Shown here: positions 9,301-16,227 of the stretch, piece by piece
Layout: every line of letters begins with the position of its first letter
Numbering within the stretch: position 1 is the stretch's first letter
Source: Lichenicola sp964247725
Lineage (GTDB): Bacteria > Pseudomonadota > Alphaproteobacteria > Acetobacterales > Acetobacteraceae
NCBI GenBank assembly: GCA_964247725.1
Contig: CAXTVM010000002.1
Coordinates: 62,001-126,000, forward strand
Direction: 5' to 3'
Length of the DNA: 64,000 nucleotides
Notes under the pieces: model-generated
Databases searched by the model: none
What the model saw: the letters and a program-made list of their open reading frames with translations, nothing else
Told to the model about the DNA's origin: nothing
Made by a program: the position numbers and the translations under genes

Positions 9301-9879
9301 GACCGTGACCTGGACGAAGATCGGCGTGTCGGTACCGGCCTGGTGCCGTGCCAGCTTGGCGCCGTTGACGGCGGCCTTGATCTGCAGCGTGTCCTGGCAG
9401 GTCTCGATCAGCAGCGCGTCGACGCCGCCGGCGATCAGGCCGCGGCACTGCGCGGCGAGTGCGGCCTCCAGCGGATCGTAGGCGACGTTGCCGAGCGAGG
9501 GCAGCTTGGTGCCGGGCCCGATCGAGCCCACCACGTAGCGGTGCCGGCCGTCGCAGAACCCGTCCGCCGCCTCGCGGGCGAGCTCGGCCGCCACCCGGTT
9601 GATCTCGTGGGTGCGGCCGTCCAGGTCGAACTCGGCCAGCGTGATCGGCGAGCCGCCGAAGCTGTTGGTCTCGACCATGTCGGCGCCGGCGGCGAAGTAG
9701 CCGCGATGGATCTCGCGCACCAGCTCCGGCCGCGACAGGTTCAGCACCTCGGTGCAGTTCTCCTGGCCCCAGTAGTCGCGTTCGACCTCGAGGTCGAGCA
9801 TCTGCACCCGCGAGCCCATGCCGCCGTCGCAGAGCAGGACCTGGTCCCGGAGGGCGTCGAGGAGGTGAGGGCGGGTCAT
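6385..9879 (-). CDS. metH: Cobalamin-dependent methionine synthase
   Basis: This 1164-residue enzyme transfers methyl from 5-methyl-THF via cobalamin to homocysteine. All four modules are present: a homocysteine-binding barrel with zinc cysteines in IGLNCATGP and GGCCGTS; a pterin-binding barrel starting near FSIGERCNANGSR; the B12 cap and Rossmann domain with GDVHDIGKNLV (the His ligates cobalt); and the C-terminal SAM-binding reactivation domain with RGSRYSFGYPACP. The length matches the family (about 1200). The start at 9879 is supported by AAGGA 6 nt upstream. No cobalamin riboswitch is seen in the 146 bp before it. Two C-runs of 8-9 bases occur inside the gene (near 7287 and 7451), but the frame is intact. 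metF lies at 26.8 kb and supplies its substrate. Confidence 0.98.
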   Translation of the reverse strand: MTRPHLLDALRDQVLLCDGGMGSRVQMLDLEVERDYWGQENCTEVLNLSRPELVREIHRGYFAAGADMVETNSFGGSPITLAEFDLDGRTHEINRVAAELAREAADGFCDGRHRYVVGSIGPGTKLPSLGNVAYDPLEAALAAQCRGLIAGGVDALLIETCQDTLQIKAAVNGAKLARHQAGTDTPIFVQVTVETTGTLLVGPDIAAAATAIHALDVPLIGLNCATGPQEMAEHVRWLATNWPRLLSVQPNAGLPELVDGRTHYPLTPAEMASWIERFIVEDGLNLVGGCCGTSTPHIEALDAMLRRRTEAGHRPAPVARRPVWIPSVASLYSQTPLRQENSYFSIGERCNANGSRKWRELQEGGDWDGCVVVGREQAAEGSNALDVCTAFVGRDETAEMDEVIRRFTSSVNAPLVIDSTETPVIESALKLHGGKPIINSINFEDGEHIATERLVLARKFGAVIVAGTIDEEGMAKTADRKLAIAERLVAFACDRHGLPHSDLMIDPLVLTIATGMEDDRKLGQWTLEGIKAIRDRFPDVQIVLGLSNVSFGLNPAARAVLNSVYLDHAVRAGMTAAIVHVSKIRPLHLIPPEEVRVMEDLIFDRRAEGYDPLQTVLAMFAERKLADAVKKVRADTVEGRLRDRIVDGDRKGLEAELDEAMARMPPLDIINTVLLDGMKTVGELFGSGKMQLPFVLQSAETMKAAVAHLEPHMERAEGQTRGTIVLATVKGDVHDIGKNLVDIILTNNGYRVCNLGIKVPLADMLAAVREHKADAIGMSGLLVKSTVVMRENLEEMARQGLQVPVLLGGAALTRNYVEEECVAAYNGGRVAYARDAFDGLSLMDKLAGGELNSYLGAIQSRRGGAKARITKRAPEQAETRGYQTVDLAGAQARRRRLNEVLPVSEPPFWGARVIEAAPKAVIPFLNERSLYQFQWGFRKQGRSLDEFLSWARQELRPVMRRMLALCADEDILRPQAVTGYWKAAGQGNELILFEPDGRTEAARFALPRQPRADGACIADFVRDVDDERRDVVGLQVVTVGQKASDVARIWFEANRYQDYLYLHGLSVEMAEAMAEYAHKRMRAELGHAAEDDRDMDRLLSQGYRGSRYSFGYPACPRLEDQEPLLRLLGADRIGVSLSDGWQLHPEQSTSALVIFNPDAKYFSV

Positions 9880-10025
9880 CGTGATCCTTTGGCTGGCGGG
9901 CCTGCGTCCGCCTCCGTCCGGCAAGCCTGGGAGGCCGGACTTGCCAGATGGGGTCCCGACGCGCTTCTCACAAAGCCGGGCGCGGCTGTCCAGCGTCCGG
10001 CGTGCAACCGACGGAGCGACAGGAC

Positions 10026-10415
10026 ATGCGGCTCGACCCCCGGATCCCGCTGCGGCTGCAGACGCCGCCGCCGCCGCCCGATCCGGACGGGGTGCTGCTG
10101 CTGGTGGGTGCGGCCGGCCAAGATGGCGATGTCGATGGCGGCGCCGACGGCTGGGGCGCGGTCAGGCGCCTGCCCGGCGAGTTGGTCCGGCCCGGGCTGC
10201 GGGCGCACGTGACGGGCTGCGCCTGCTGCGGCGGGCGCTCGGGGCTGGCGATCGGGTTGTCGGAGCTGTTCCGGCAGGGTGCCGGCGGTGCGCTGGGGCC
10301 GTTCCGGCAGGTGGTGCTGGCGGTGCCGACGGCCGACCTCGCGACCGCCCGGCGCCTGCTCGCCGCCGATCTCCTGGTGACGGCCCGCTATCGCGTTGCG
10401 CCGGCGTTAGGATAA
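10026..10415 (+). CDS. Small CobW/COG0523-like protein lacking the GTPase P-loop
   Basis: This 129-residue protein is divergent from metH. It contains GCACC (residues about 63-67), matching the GCxCC metal-binding motif of COG0523 metallochaperone GTPases. The residues after it (a helix then FRQVVLAVPTADLATARRLL and a terminal ARYRV) follow the order seen after that motif in CobW/ZigA-type proteins. The N-terminal part has no GxxxxGKT P-loop. It may be a stripped-down relative that binds metal without GTP hydrolysis, or a remnant. The start ATG follows GAGCGACAGGAC, which contains AGGA. Neighbours (metH, a cobalamin/zinc enzyme, and the T1SS genes) do not settle its role. The family assignment rests on one motif and its context, so it is tentative. 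Confidence 0.6.
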   Translation: MRLDPRIPLRLQTPPPPPDPDGVLLLVGAAGQDGDVDGGADGWGAVRRLPGELVRPGLRAHVTGCACCGGRSGLAIGLSELFRQGAGGALGPFRQVVLAVPTADLATARRLLAADLLVTARYRVAPALG

Positions 10416-10533
10416 AATCCATCACCTGTGGGATATTGCGTGCTAGGTTCCGGCGGCTGGTCGCGCCGATGGCGGCTTTGCGTCACGCGCCGGGGACGTC
10501 CTTGACCCGATGCGTCCTGTTGAAGGAAATCCC

Positions 10534-12804
10534 GTGGATCAACGCAACGACAACGCCGGCGACTTCGGACTTACGCCGGAGCGCCCCGCTGCCGGTCAGG
10601 GTGCGAAGGCGCCCGACCCGTTGACCATCCGGCTTCGCGCCGCGATGGCCGCCGCCAAGTACCACGGCGTCGAACTGGATCCGAAGACCTTCCAGGCCGA
10701 GCCGAACGAGCCGTCGCCGTCGCCGGCGACGCTGGTGCGCTGGATGGACGACCAGGGCATGATCGCGCGCGGCATGCACCTGAAGTGGCGCTACCTGGTG
10801 AAGATGCACAATACCCCGCCGATCGTCCTGATGTTCAAGGACGGCTCGGCCGGGCTGTTCATCTCCGCCGAGCCGCATCGCGGCATCGTCTGGCTGCGCG
10901 ACCCGATGGCCGGCGAGAGCGAGCCGATGGTCGCGGTCGACGAGCTGCGGCTGAGCCAGGTCTGGACCGGCGACGTGCTGCTGGTGCGCCGGGCGCGGTC
11001 GGAGTCCGAGGCCGAGACGCCGGTGGACGTGCGCTGGCTGAGCCGCGTGGTAATGCGCGAGCGCGCGTCGCTGCGCGACATCATGCTGTCCTCGATGGTG
11101 CTGTCGGTGCTGACGATCCTGCCGGCGCTGATCATCATGCAGGTGATCAACAAGGTGGTCGGCGAGCATTCGCTGGCGACGCTGTTCTCCATCACCATGA
11201 TCCTGGTGGTCATCTCCTTCTACGAGACGCTGCTCACCTACGCGCGGCGCGAGCTGGTGCTGGTGATGACGGCCCGGGTCGACAGCCGCATCAGCATCCA
11301 CGTGTTCAACCGGCTGCTGGCGCTGCCGCTCGAGTATTTCGAGCGCCAGCAGGCCGGCAACGTGATCGGCCGCGTAATGGCCATCTACAAGGTCCGCGAC
11401 TTCATGACGGGATCGCTGCTGCGCACCTTTCTCGACATGTTCACCTTGGTGCTGATCCTGCCGTTCCTGTTCTTCCTGAGCTCGACCCTGGCGTGGATGG
11501 TGCTGGCGGCCGCCGGCGCGATCGGCCTGATCGTGGTCATCTTCATGGGACCGGTCGGCTACTACATCGGCCGTGTCACCAACGCTGAGGTCGAGCGCGG
11601 ATCGGTGCTCTACGAGTCGATCGCCGGCATCCGCACCTTGAAGACGCTGGCGCTGGAGCCGATGCGCCGACAGGAATGGGACGAGAAGACTGCCGAGGTC
11701 ACGCGCTGGAAGCTCGCCGCCGGCCGGATGGCCAACTGGCCACAGACCATCATCATGCCGGTCGAGCTGTTCATCAGCCGCGGCGTCATGCTGGTCGGCG
11801 CCTACCTGGCGCTCGAGGACACCACCGGGACCGGCACGATCACCGCCGGCAGCCTGGTCGCGTTCATGATGCTGGGCGGCCGAGTCGCCCAGCCGCTGGT
11901 CGGCTTCGCCCGCTTGCTGGAGGACTTCACCGAGGTGCGCACGGCGCTCGGCGAGGTCGGCTCGGTGCTGAACCAGCCGACCGAGACCAAGGCGCTCACC
12001 ACCGGCATGCGTCCTAAGATCCTGGGCGCGCTGTCCTTCCTTGACGTCAACTTCGCCTACCCAGGCTCCCCGACCAAGGCGCTGGACGGGGTCAACTTCG
12101 AGATCCCGGCCGGCACCTCGCTGGGCGTGGTCGGCCGAAGCGGCTCGGGCAAGTCGACCATCACCCGCCTGCTACAGGGCGTCAGCCGGAGCTACACCGG
12201 CTACCTGAAGCTCGACGGCGTCGACATGCGGGAGATCAACCTCAACCACCTGCGCCGCTCGTTCGGGGTCGTGCTGCAGGACAACTTCCTGTTCCGCGGC
12301 ACCATCCGCGACAACATCACCGCCGGCCGCCCGGGACTGACGCTGGATGACGTGGTGCGGGCGGCCCGCCTCGCCGGTGCGGAGGAGTTCATCGAGCGGA
12401 TGCCGGCCGGCTACGAGACCTTCATCGAGGAAGGCTCGACCAACGTCTCCGGTGGTCAGAAGCAGCGCCTGGCGATCGCCCGCGCGCTGATCTCCGACCC
12501 CAAGCTGCTGATCCTGGACGAGGCGACCTCGGCGCTCGATCCGGAGAGCGAGGCACTGGTCAACGCCAACCTGGCGCGGATGGCCAAGGGACGCACGATG
12601 GTCCTGGTCTCGCACAGGCTGTCGTCGCTGGTGGATTGCGACCTGATCCTGGTGATGGAGCAGGGCAAGGTGAACGACATCGCGCCGCATAACGTGCTGG
12701 TCGAGCGCTGCGCGATCTACCGCCAGCTCTGGCTGCAGCAGAACCGGCACATGAACGCCGAGCGCAATGCGGGTCCGGCGCCGATGCTGGCCGAGGGGGA
12801 TTGA
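10534..12804 (+). CDS. Type I secretion ABC transporter (peptidase-like N domain, permease, ATPase)
   Basis: This 756-residue half-transporter forms the inner-membrane pump of a type I secretion system. Residues about 30-150 resemble the C39-like domain but lack the catalytic Cys (an AAAKYHGVEL-type region replaces it), so it should dock rather than cleave substrate. The permease spans about 180-460 with six predicted helices. The ATPase has Walker A GRSGSGKST (about 534-542), Q-loop VVLQDN, signature VSGGQKQR, Walker B LLILDEATSALD and the H-loop SHRLSS. I chose the GTG at 10534 because AAGGA lies 6 nt upstream; an in-frame ATG at 10510 is possible. The next gene, the HlyD-type adaptor, begins 2 bp after the stop. 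No TolC-type outer-membrane partner is in the window. Confidence 0.93.
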   Translation: MDQRNDNAGDFGLTPERPAAGQGAKAPDPLTIRLRAAMAAAKYHGVELDPKTFQAEPNEPSPSPATLVRWMDDQGMIARGMHLKWRYLVKMHNTPPIVLMFKDGSAGLFISAEPHRGIVWLRDPMAGESEPMVAVDELRLSQVWTGDVLLVRRARSESEAETPVDVRWLSRVVMRERASLRDIMLSSMVLSVLTILPALIIMQVINKVVGEHSLATLFSITMILVVISFYETLLTYARRELVLVMTARVDSRISIHVFNRLLALPLEYFERQQAGNVIGRVMAIYKVRDFMTGSLLRTFLDMFTLVLILPFLFFLSSTLAWMVLAAAGAIGLIVVIFMGPVGYYIGRVTNAEVERGSVLYESIAGIRTLKTLALEPMRRQEWDEKTAEVTRWKLAAGRMANWPQTIIMPVELFISRGVMLVGAYLALEDTTGTGTITAGSLVAFMMLGGRVAQPLVGFARLLEDFTEVRTALGEVGSVLNQPTETKALTTGMRPKILGALSFLDVNFAYPGSPTKALDGVNFEIPAGTSLGVVGRSGSGKSTITRLLQGVSRSYTGYLKLDGVDMREINLNHLRRSFGVVLQDNFLFRGTIRDNITAGRPGLTLDDVVRAARLAGAEEFIERMPAGYETFIEEGSTNVSGGQKQRLAIARALISDPKLLILDEATSALDPESEALVNANLARMAKGRTMVLVSHRLSSLVDCDLILVMEQGKVNDIAPHNVLVERCAIYRQLWLQQNRHMNAERNAGPAPMLAEGD

Positions 12805-12806
12805 GC

Positions 12807-14258
12807 ATGAGCGACTCGACCGAGATCGTCCCGCACGGCGAGGCCGGCGGGCTGCGCCCGAAGCGCGGCTCCCGCCGCGTCGCCGCCAGCAACGACGACA
12901 TGCCGCCCGCCCTGCTGGAGTTCCATTCCCCGAGCGCTGCCATGGCGGCGATGCCGCCTACGCCGTCGGCCCGCTACATCACCTGGATCGTGTCCTCAAT
13001 GTCGATCGCGGGGCTGCTGATGATGGCGCTGTTCCCGATCAACCGGGTGGTGACGGTGCCCGGCGCCCTGGTGGCGACGGAGCCGACCATCGTCATCCAG
13101 CCGCTCGAAACCTCCATCATCCGCTCGATCGACGTGCGTGAGGGCGACGCGGTCCGCAAGGGCCAGGTGCTGGCGCATCTCGACCCGACCATCAGCAACG
13201 CGGATGTCAAGAACCTCCGGAGCCAGACCCTGAGCCTGCAGGCGGAGGTCAACCGGCTCACGGCCGAGGCATCCGACAAGGACTACGCGGTCGATCCCTC
13301 GAGTCCGGACTCGACCCAGCAGGCGGCGCTCTTCCTGCAGCGGAAGAACCAATATGCCTTCAAGCTGAACAACTACCAGCAGCAGATCTCGGCGCTGCAG
13401 AACCAGCTGGTCGGCTACCAGGCCAGTGCCGCGCTCTTTGCCGGCCGGGTCAAGGTGGCCGCCAACGTTCGCGACATGCGGGTCGAACTGCAGCGCGACC
13501 AGGTCGGCAGCCGCCTAAACTCGCTCGCCTCGCAGGATGACCTGATGGAGGTCGAGCGCTCGCAGATTGGCGCGCAGCAGGATGCGGCGGCGGCCCGCGA
13601 CAAGCTGAGCGCCCTCATCGCCGAGCGCGACGGTTATGTCCAGGGGAGCAAGGCGGAGACCTACCAGTCGCTGACCGAGGCCCAGCGCAAGCTGTCGGAG
13701 GCGACCAGCGACTACCAGAAGGCGACGGTGTCGAACGGGCTGCTGGTGATGAAGGCGGACCGCAACGCAATCGTGCTGAACATCGCGCACGTCTCGGTTG
13801 GCTCGGTGATCACGTCGGCGCAGCAGTTCATGACGCTGACCCCCACTGACGTGCCGCTCGACATCGAGGCGCGGCTGCAGGCTGCCCAGGCCGGCTTCGT
13901 ACAGCTCGGCGACAAGGCGCAGGTCAAGTTCGAGACCTTCCCCTACATCCAATACGGCGGCGCCAACGCAACGGTCGTCAACATCAGCTCGGACAGTTTC
14001 TCGGAGGAAGGTGCCCAGGCCGCCATCGCCAGCGCTCCAGCCAACGGCCTCGCCACTCCCGGCGGCGCCGGCGCCGCGTTCTACCGCATCCGCCTGCGGG
14101 TCGACGGCTACACGCTGCATGACGTGCCGAACTACTTCAAGCCGGCGGCGGGCATGATGGTCAGCTCCGACATCAACGTCGGCAAGCGGACGATCCTGCA
14201 GTATCTGCTGAGCTCGATCGTGCCGACCCTCACCGAGGGCATGCGCGACCCGAGCTGA
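12807..14258 (+). CDS. HlyD-family membrane fusion protein of the type I secretion system
   Basis: This 483-residue periplasmic adaptor has a cytoplasmic N-terminal tail, one transmembrane helix (about 54-76), a split biotinyl-lipoyl-like domain starting at VVTVPGALVATEPTIVIQPL, a long Gln/Ala-rich coiled coil (about 135-310), and a C-terminal beta-barrel with a membrane-proximal end. Such proteins bridge the ABC pump to an outer-membrane channel. The ATG at 12807 lies 2 bp after the ABC gene stop, so the pair is translationally coupled. A GC-rich hairpin follows the stop. The cargo is not identified. Confidence 0.93.
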   Translation: MSDSTEIVPHGEAGGLRPKRGSRRVAASNDDMPPALLEFHSPSAAMAAMPPTPSARYITWIVSSMSIAGLLMMALFPINRVVTVPGALVATEPTIVIQPLETSIIRSIDVREGDAVRKGQVLAHLDPTISNADVKNLRSQTLSLQAEVNRLTAEASDKDYAVDPSSPDSTQQAALFLQRKNQYAFKLNNYQQQISALQNQLVGYQASAALFAGRVKVAANVRDMRVELQRDQVGSRLNSLASQDDLMEVERSQIGAQQDAAAARDKLSALIAERDGYVQGSKAETYQSLTEAQRKLSEATSDYQKATVSNGLLVMKADRNAIVLNIAHVSVGSVITSAQQFMTLTPTDVPLDIEARLQAAQAGFVQLGDKAQVKFETFPYIQYGGANATVVNISSDSFSEEGAQAAIASAPANGLATPGGAGAAFYRIRLRVDGYTLHDVPNYFKPAAGMMVSSDINVGKRTILQYLLSSIVPTLTEGMRDPS

Positions 14259-14290
14259 GCCGTGCGGCCGGCGTGACGATCGACCAGGCT

Positions 14291-14316
14291 GTCCCGGCTG
14301 CGTGCGGCGCCGGGAC
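14291..14316 (+). terminator. GC-rich hairpin between the adaptor and Sel1 genes
   Basis: GTCCCGGC (14291-14298) and GCCGGGAC (14309-14316) form a perfect 8-bp stem with a 10-nt loop, 32 bp past the HlyD stop and 51 bp before the Sel1 gene start. There is no T-run, so it may only attenuate transcription or protect the 3' end. Confidence 0.4.
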
Positions 14317-14367
14317 GGACCATCGCCCGGCCACCGGTCGGGCCTCGCGGGAGTGTTGCAAGGTCCG

Positions 14368-16152
14368 ATGGCGAACTTCCTGACCCAGCGCGCCGCCGCG
14401 ATGTTCTCGCCGCGTGCGAAGCTGCGCTACGCGCTCAGCCTTATTGAAGCCGGCGAGGTCGGGCGCGCCTTCGCCCCCTTGAGCGCCGCCGCCACCGCTG
14501 GGATCCCGGAAGCCCAGTTCCGCGTCGGACGCGCCTATCTCGATGGTGCCGGGGTTCCGGTCAGCCGCGAGGAAGGGGCACGCTGGATCGAGCGGGCGGC
14601 GGAGACCGGCTGGGTCGAGGCGCAGGTGGTGCTAGCCACCCTGCACCTGTTCGGGCTGGTGGTGGGGTCCGCGTCCGGCACCGCGATGTTCGGCGGTGTC
14701 GCGCCGCAGGACGCCAAGCCCGACTACGAGGGTGCGGCCGCCTGGGCTCGGCGCGCGTCCGACGCCGGATCGCCGGACGGGCAGGCGCTGCTGGGCTACC
14801 TGCTCACCTCCGGTCCTGCGGAGCTCCGCGACCTCGATGCCGCCGACGCCTGGTATGAGAAGTCGGCCGCCGCCGGCTGTCCGCAGGGGCACCTTGGCAT
14901 CGCCCTTGCGCAGCTGCGCAACGCGCTCGACGCCGAAGGGCAGCAGCGCGCCGCCAGCAGCCTCGCCAAGGCGGCCGCGGGCGGCCTCGGCACCGCGCTC
15001 TACCTGCTCGGCGTGATGACCGAGCGCGGCGCCGGCGTGAAGCAGGACATTGCCGCCGCCACCGACCTCTACCGCCAGGCGGCCGAGCGCCACGTCCGCT
15101 CCGGGCAGGCCCGCTACGGTCTGGCCCTGCTGGAGGGGCGCGGCGTCGAACGCAATCCCGCCCGCGGCGAGTCTTGGCTGCGCCGCGCCGCCCTGGCGGG
15201 AGACGCCGAGGCCGCCGCCCTGATCGGCGACATCTATTCGCGCGGTGGCGAGCTGCCGCCGAACTACACCGAGAGCGCCACCTGGTACGGCCGCGCCGCC
15301 GCCGCCGGCCACGCCGCCTCGGCGCGGGCGCTCGGCCTGCTCTACCTCACCGGCGCCGGCGTACAGCGCGACCCGGAGGAGGCGGCCCGCTGGTTCCGCC
15401 ATTCCGCGGAACGCGGCGACCAGCTGGCACACGTCGATCTCGGCAACCTGGTGCTGGCCGGTGCCGGCGGCGAGGAGGATCGCATTGCCGCCCGCGAGCG
15501 GTTCGAGCAGGCGGCGGAGACCGGCGACCTGGTGGCCGCCTTCAATTTCGGCGTGTGCCTGGCGGAGGGCGTCGGCATCGAGCGCAACGACCGCCAGGCT
15601 GCCCTGTGGCTGCGCCGCGCTGCCGACGGGGTGGTAAACGCGCAGTATTGGTATGGCCGGATGCTGGCCGAGGGGCGCGGCGTCGAGGTCGATCTCAAGG
15701 AGGGCCGCGCCTGGATCGCCAAGGCGGCCGAGGCCGGGTTGCCGGACGCCGAGATGGCCTACGCGGAGATGCTGCTGGCCGGCCGCGGCGGCCCGCGCGA
15801 CCATCCCGCGGCACTCGAGATGTTCGAGCGCGCCGCGCGGCAGGGCCATGTGAACGCGATCTTCTCGGTGGCGGCGATGCATGGCGGCGGTCACGAGGTG
15901 CCGGAGGATCGGCCGCAGGCGCAGGTGTTCTTCCGCCAGGCGGCCGAGCGCGGCCACGCCATGGCGCAGCTTATGCTCGGCCGCTACCTGGTGCGCGGGC
16001 TCGCCGGCGAGACCAACCCGGCCGAGGCAAGGCTGTGGTTGCAGCGCGCCCGCGCGCAGGGGATCAGCCAGGCGGATGCCGAGCTGGCCCGGCTCGGCAC
16101 CCGTCCACCGGCGCCGCCGGCGCCCGTGGCGCGCGCCGTCAACCAGCACTGA
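14368..16152 (+). CDS. Sel1-repeat (TPR-like) protein
   Basis: This 594-residue protein consists almost wholly of about 14 Sel1-like helical repeats of roughly 36 residues, with recurring elements such as AARWFRHSAERGD and GAGVQRDPEEA. It has no signal peptide or membrane helix, so it is probably cytoplasmic. Sel1 solenoids are protein-protein interaction scaffolds. The chosen ATG at 14368 has AAGG 5 nt upstream (an in-frame ATG at 14302 lacks one). It sits between the T1SS pair and a large glycosyltransferase, all in the same direction, so a scaffold role in secretion or glycan assembly is plausible but unproven. The first repeat is followed by an insertion of about 35 residues. Confidence 0.88.
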   Translation: MANFLTQRAAAMFSPRAKLRYALSLIEAGEVGRAFAPLSAAATAGIPEAQFRVGRAYLDGAGVPVSREEGARWIERAAETGWVEAQVVLATLHLFGLVVGSASGTAMFGGVAPQDAKPDYEGAAAWARRASDAGSPDGQALLGYLLTSGPAELRDLDAADAWYEKSAAAGCPQGHLGIALAQLRNALDAEGQQRAASSLAKAAAGGLGTALYLLGVMTERGAGVKQDIAAATDLYRQAAERHVRSGQARYGLALLEGRGVERNPARGESWLRRAALAGDAEAAALIGDIYSRGGELPPNYTESATWYGRAAAAGHAASARALGLLYLTGAGVQRDPEEAARWFRHSAERGDQLAHVDLGNLVLAGAGGEEDRIAARERFEQAAETGDLVAAFNFGVCLAEGVGIERNDRQAALWLRRAADGVVNAQYWYGRMLAEGRGVEVDLKEGRAWIAKAAEAGLPDAEMAYAEMLLAGRGGPRDHPAALEMFERAARQGHVNAIFSVAAMHGGGHEVPEDRPQAQVFFRQAAERGHAMAQLMLGRYLVRGLAGETNPAEARLWLQRARAQGISQADAELARLGTRPPAPPAPVARAVNQH

Positions 16153-16227
16153 CCGGTCCTGCGGCGGCAGGAGCCGGGTCCATGTCCGTCCGTCTGTCGC
16201 CGGGGCAGCTGGCCCGACCGGATTGCG

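Noticed and set aside
9880..10025. Cobalamin riboswitch before metH
   Set aside because: The region is only 146 bp and lacks a B12-box-like conserved core.
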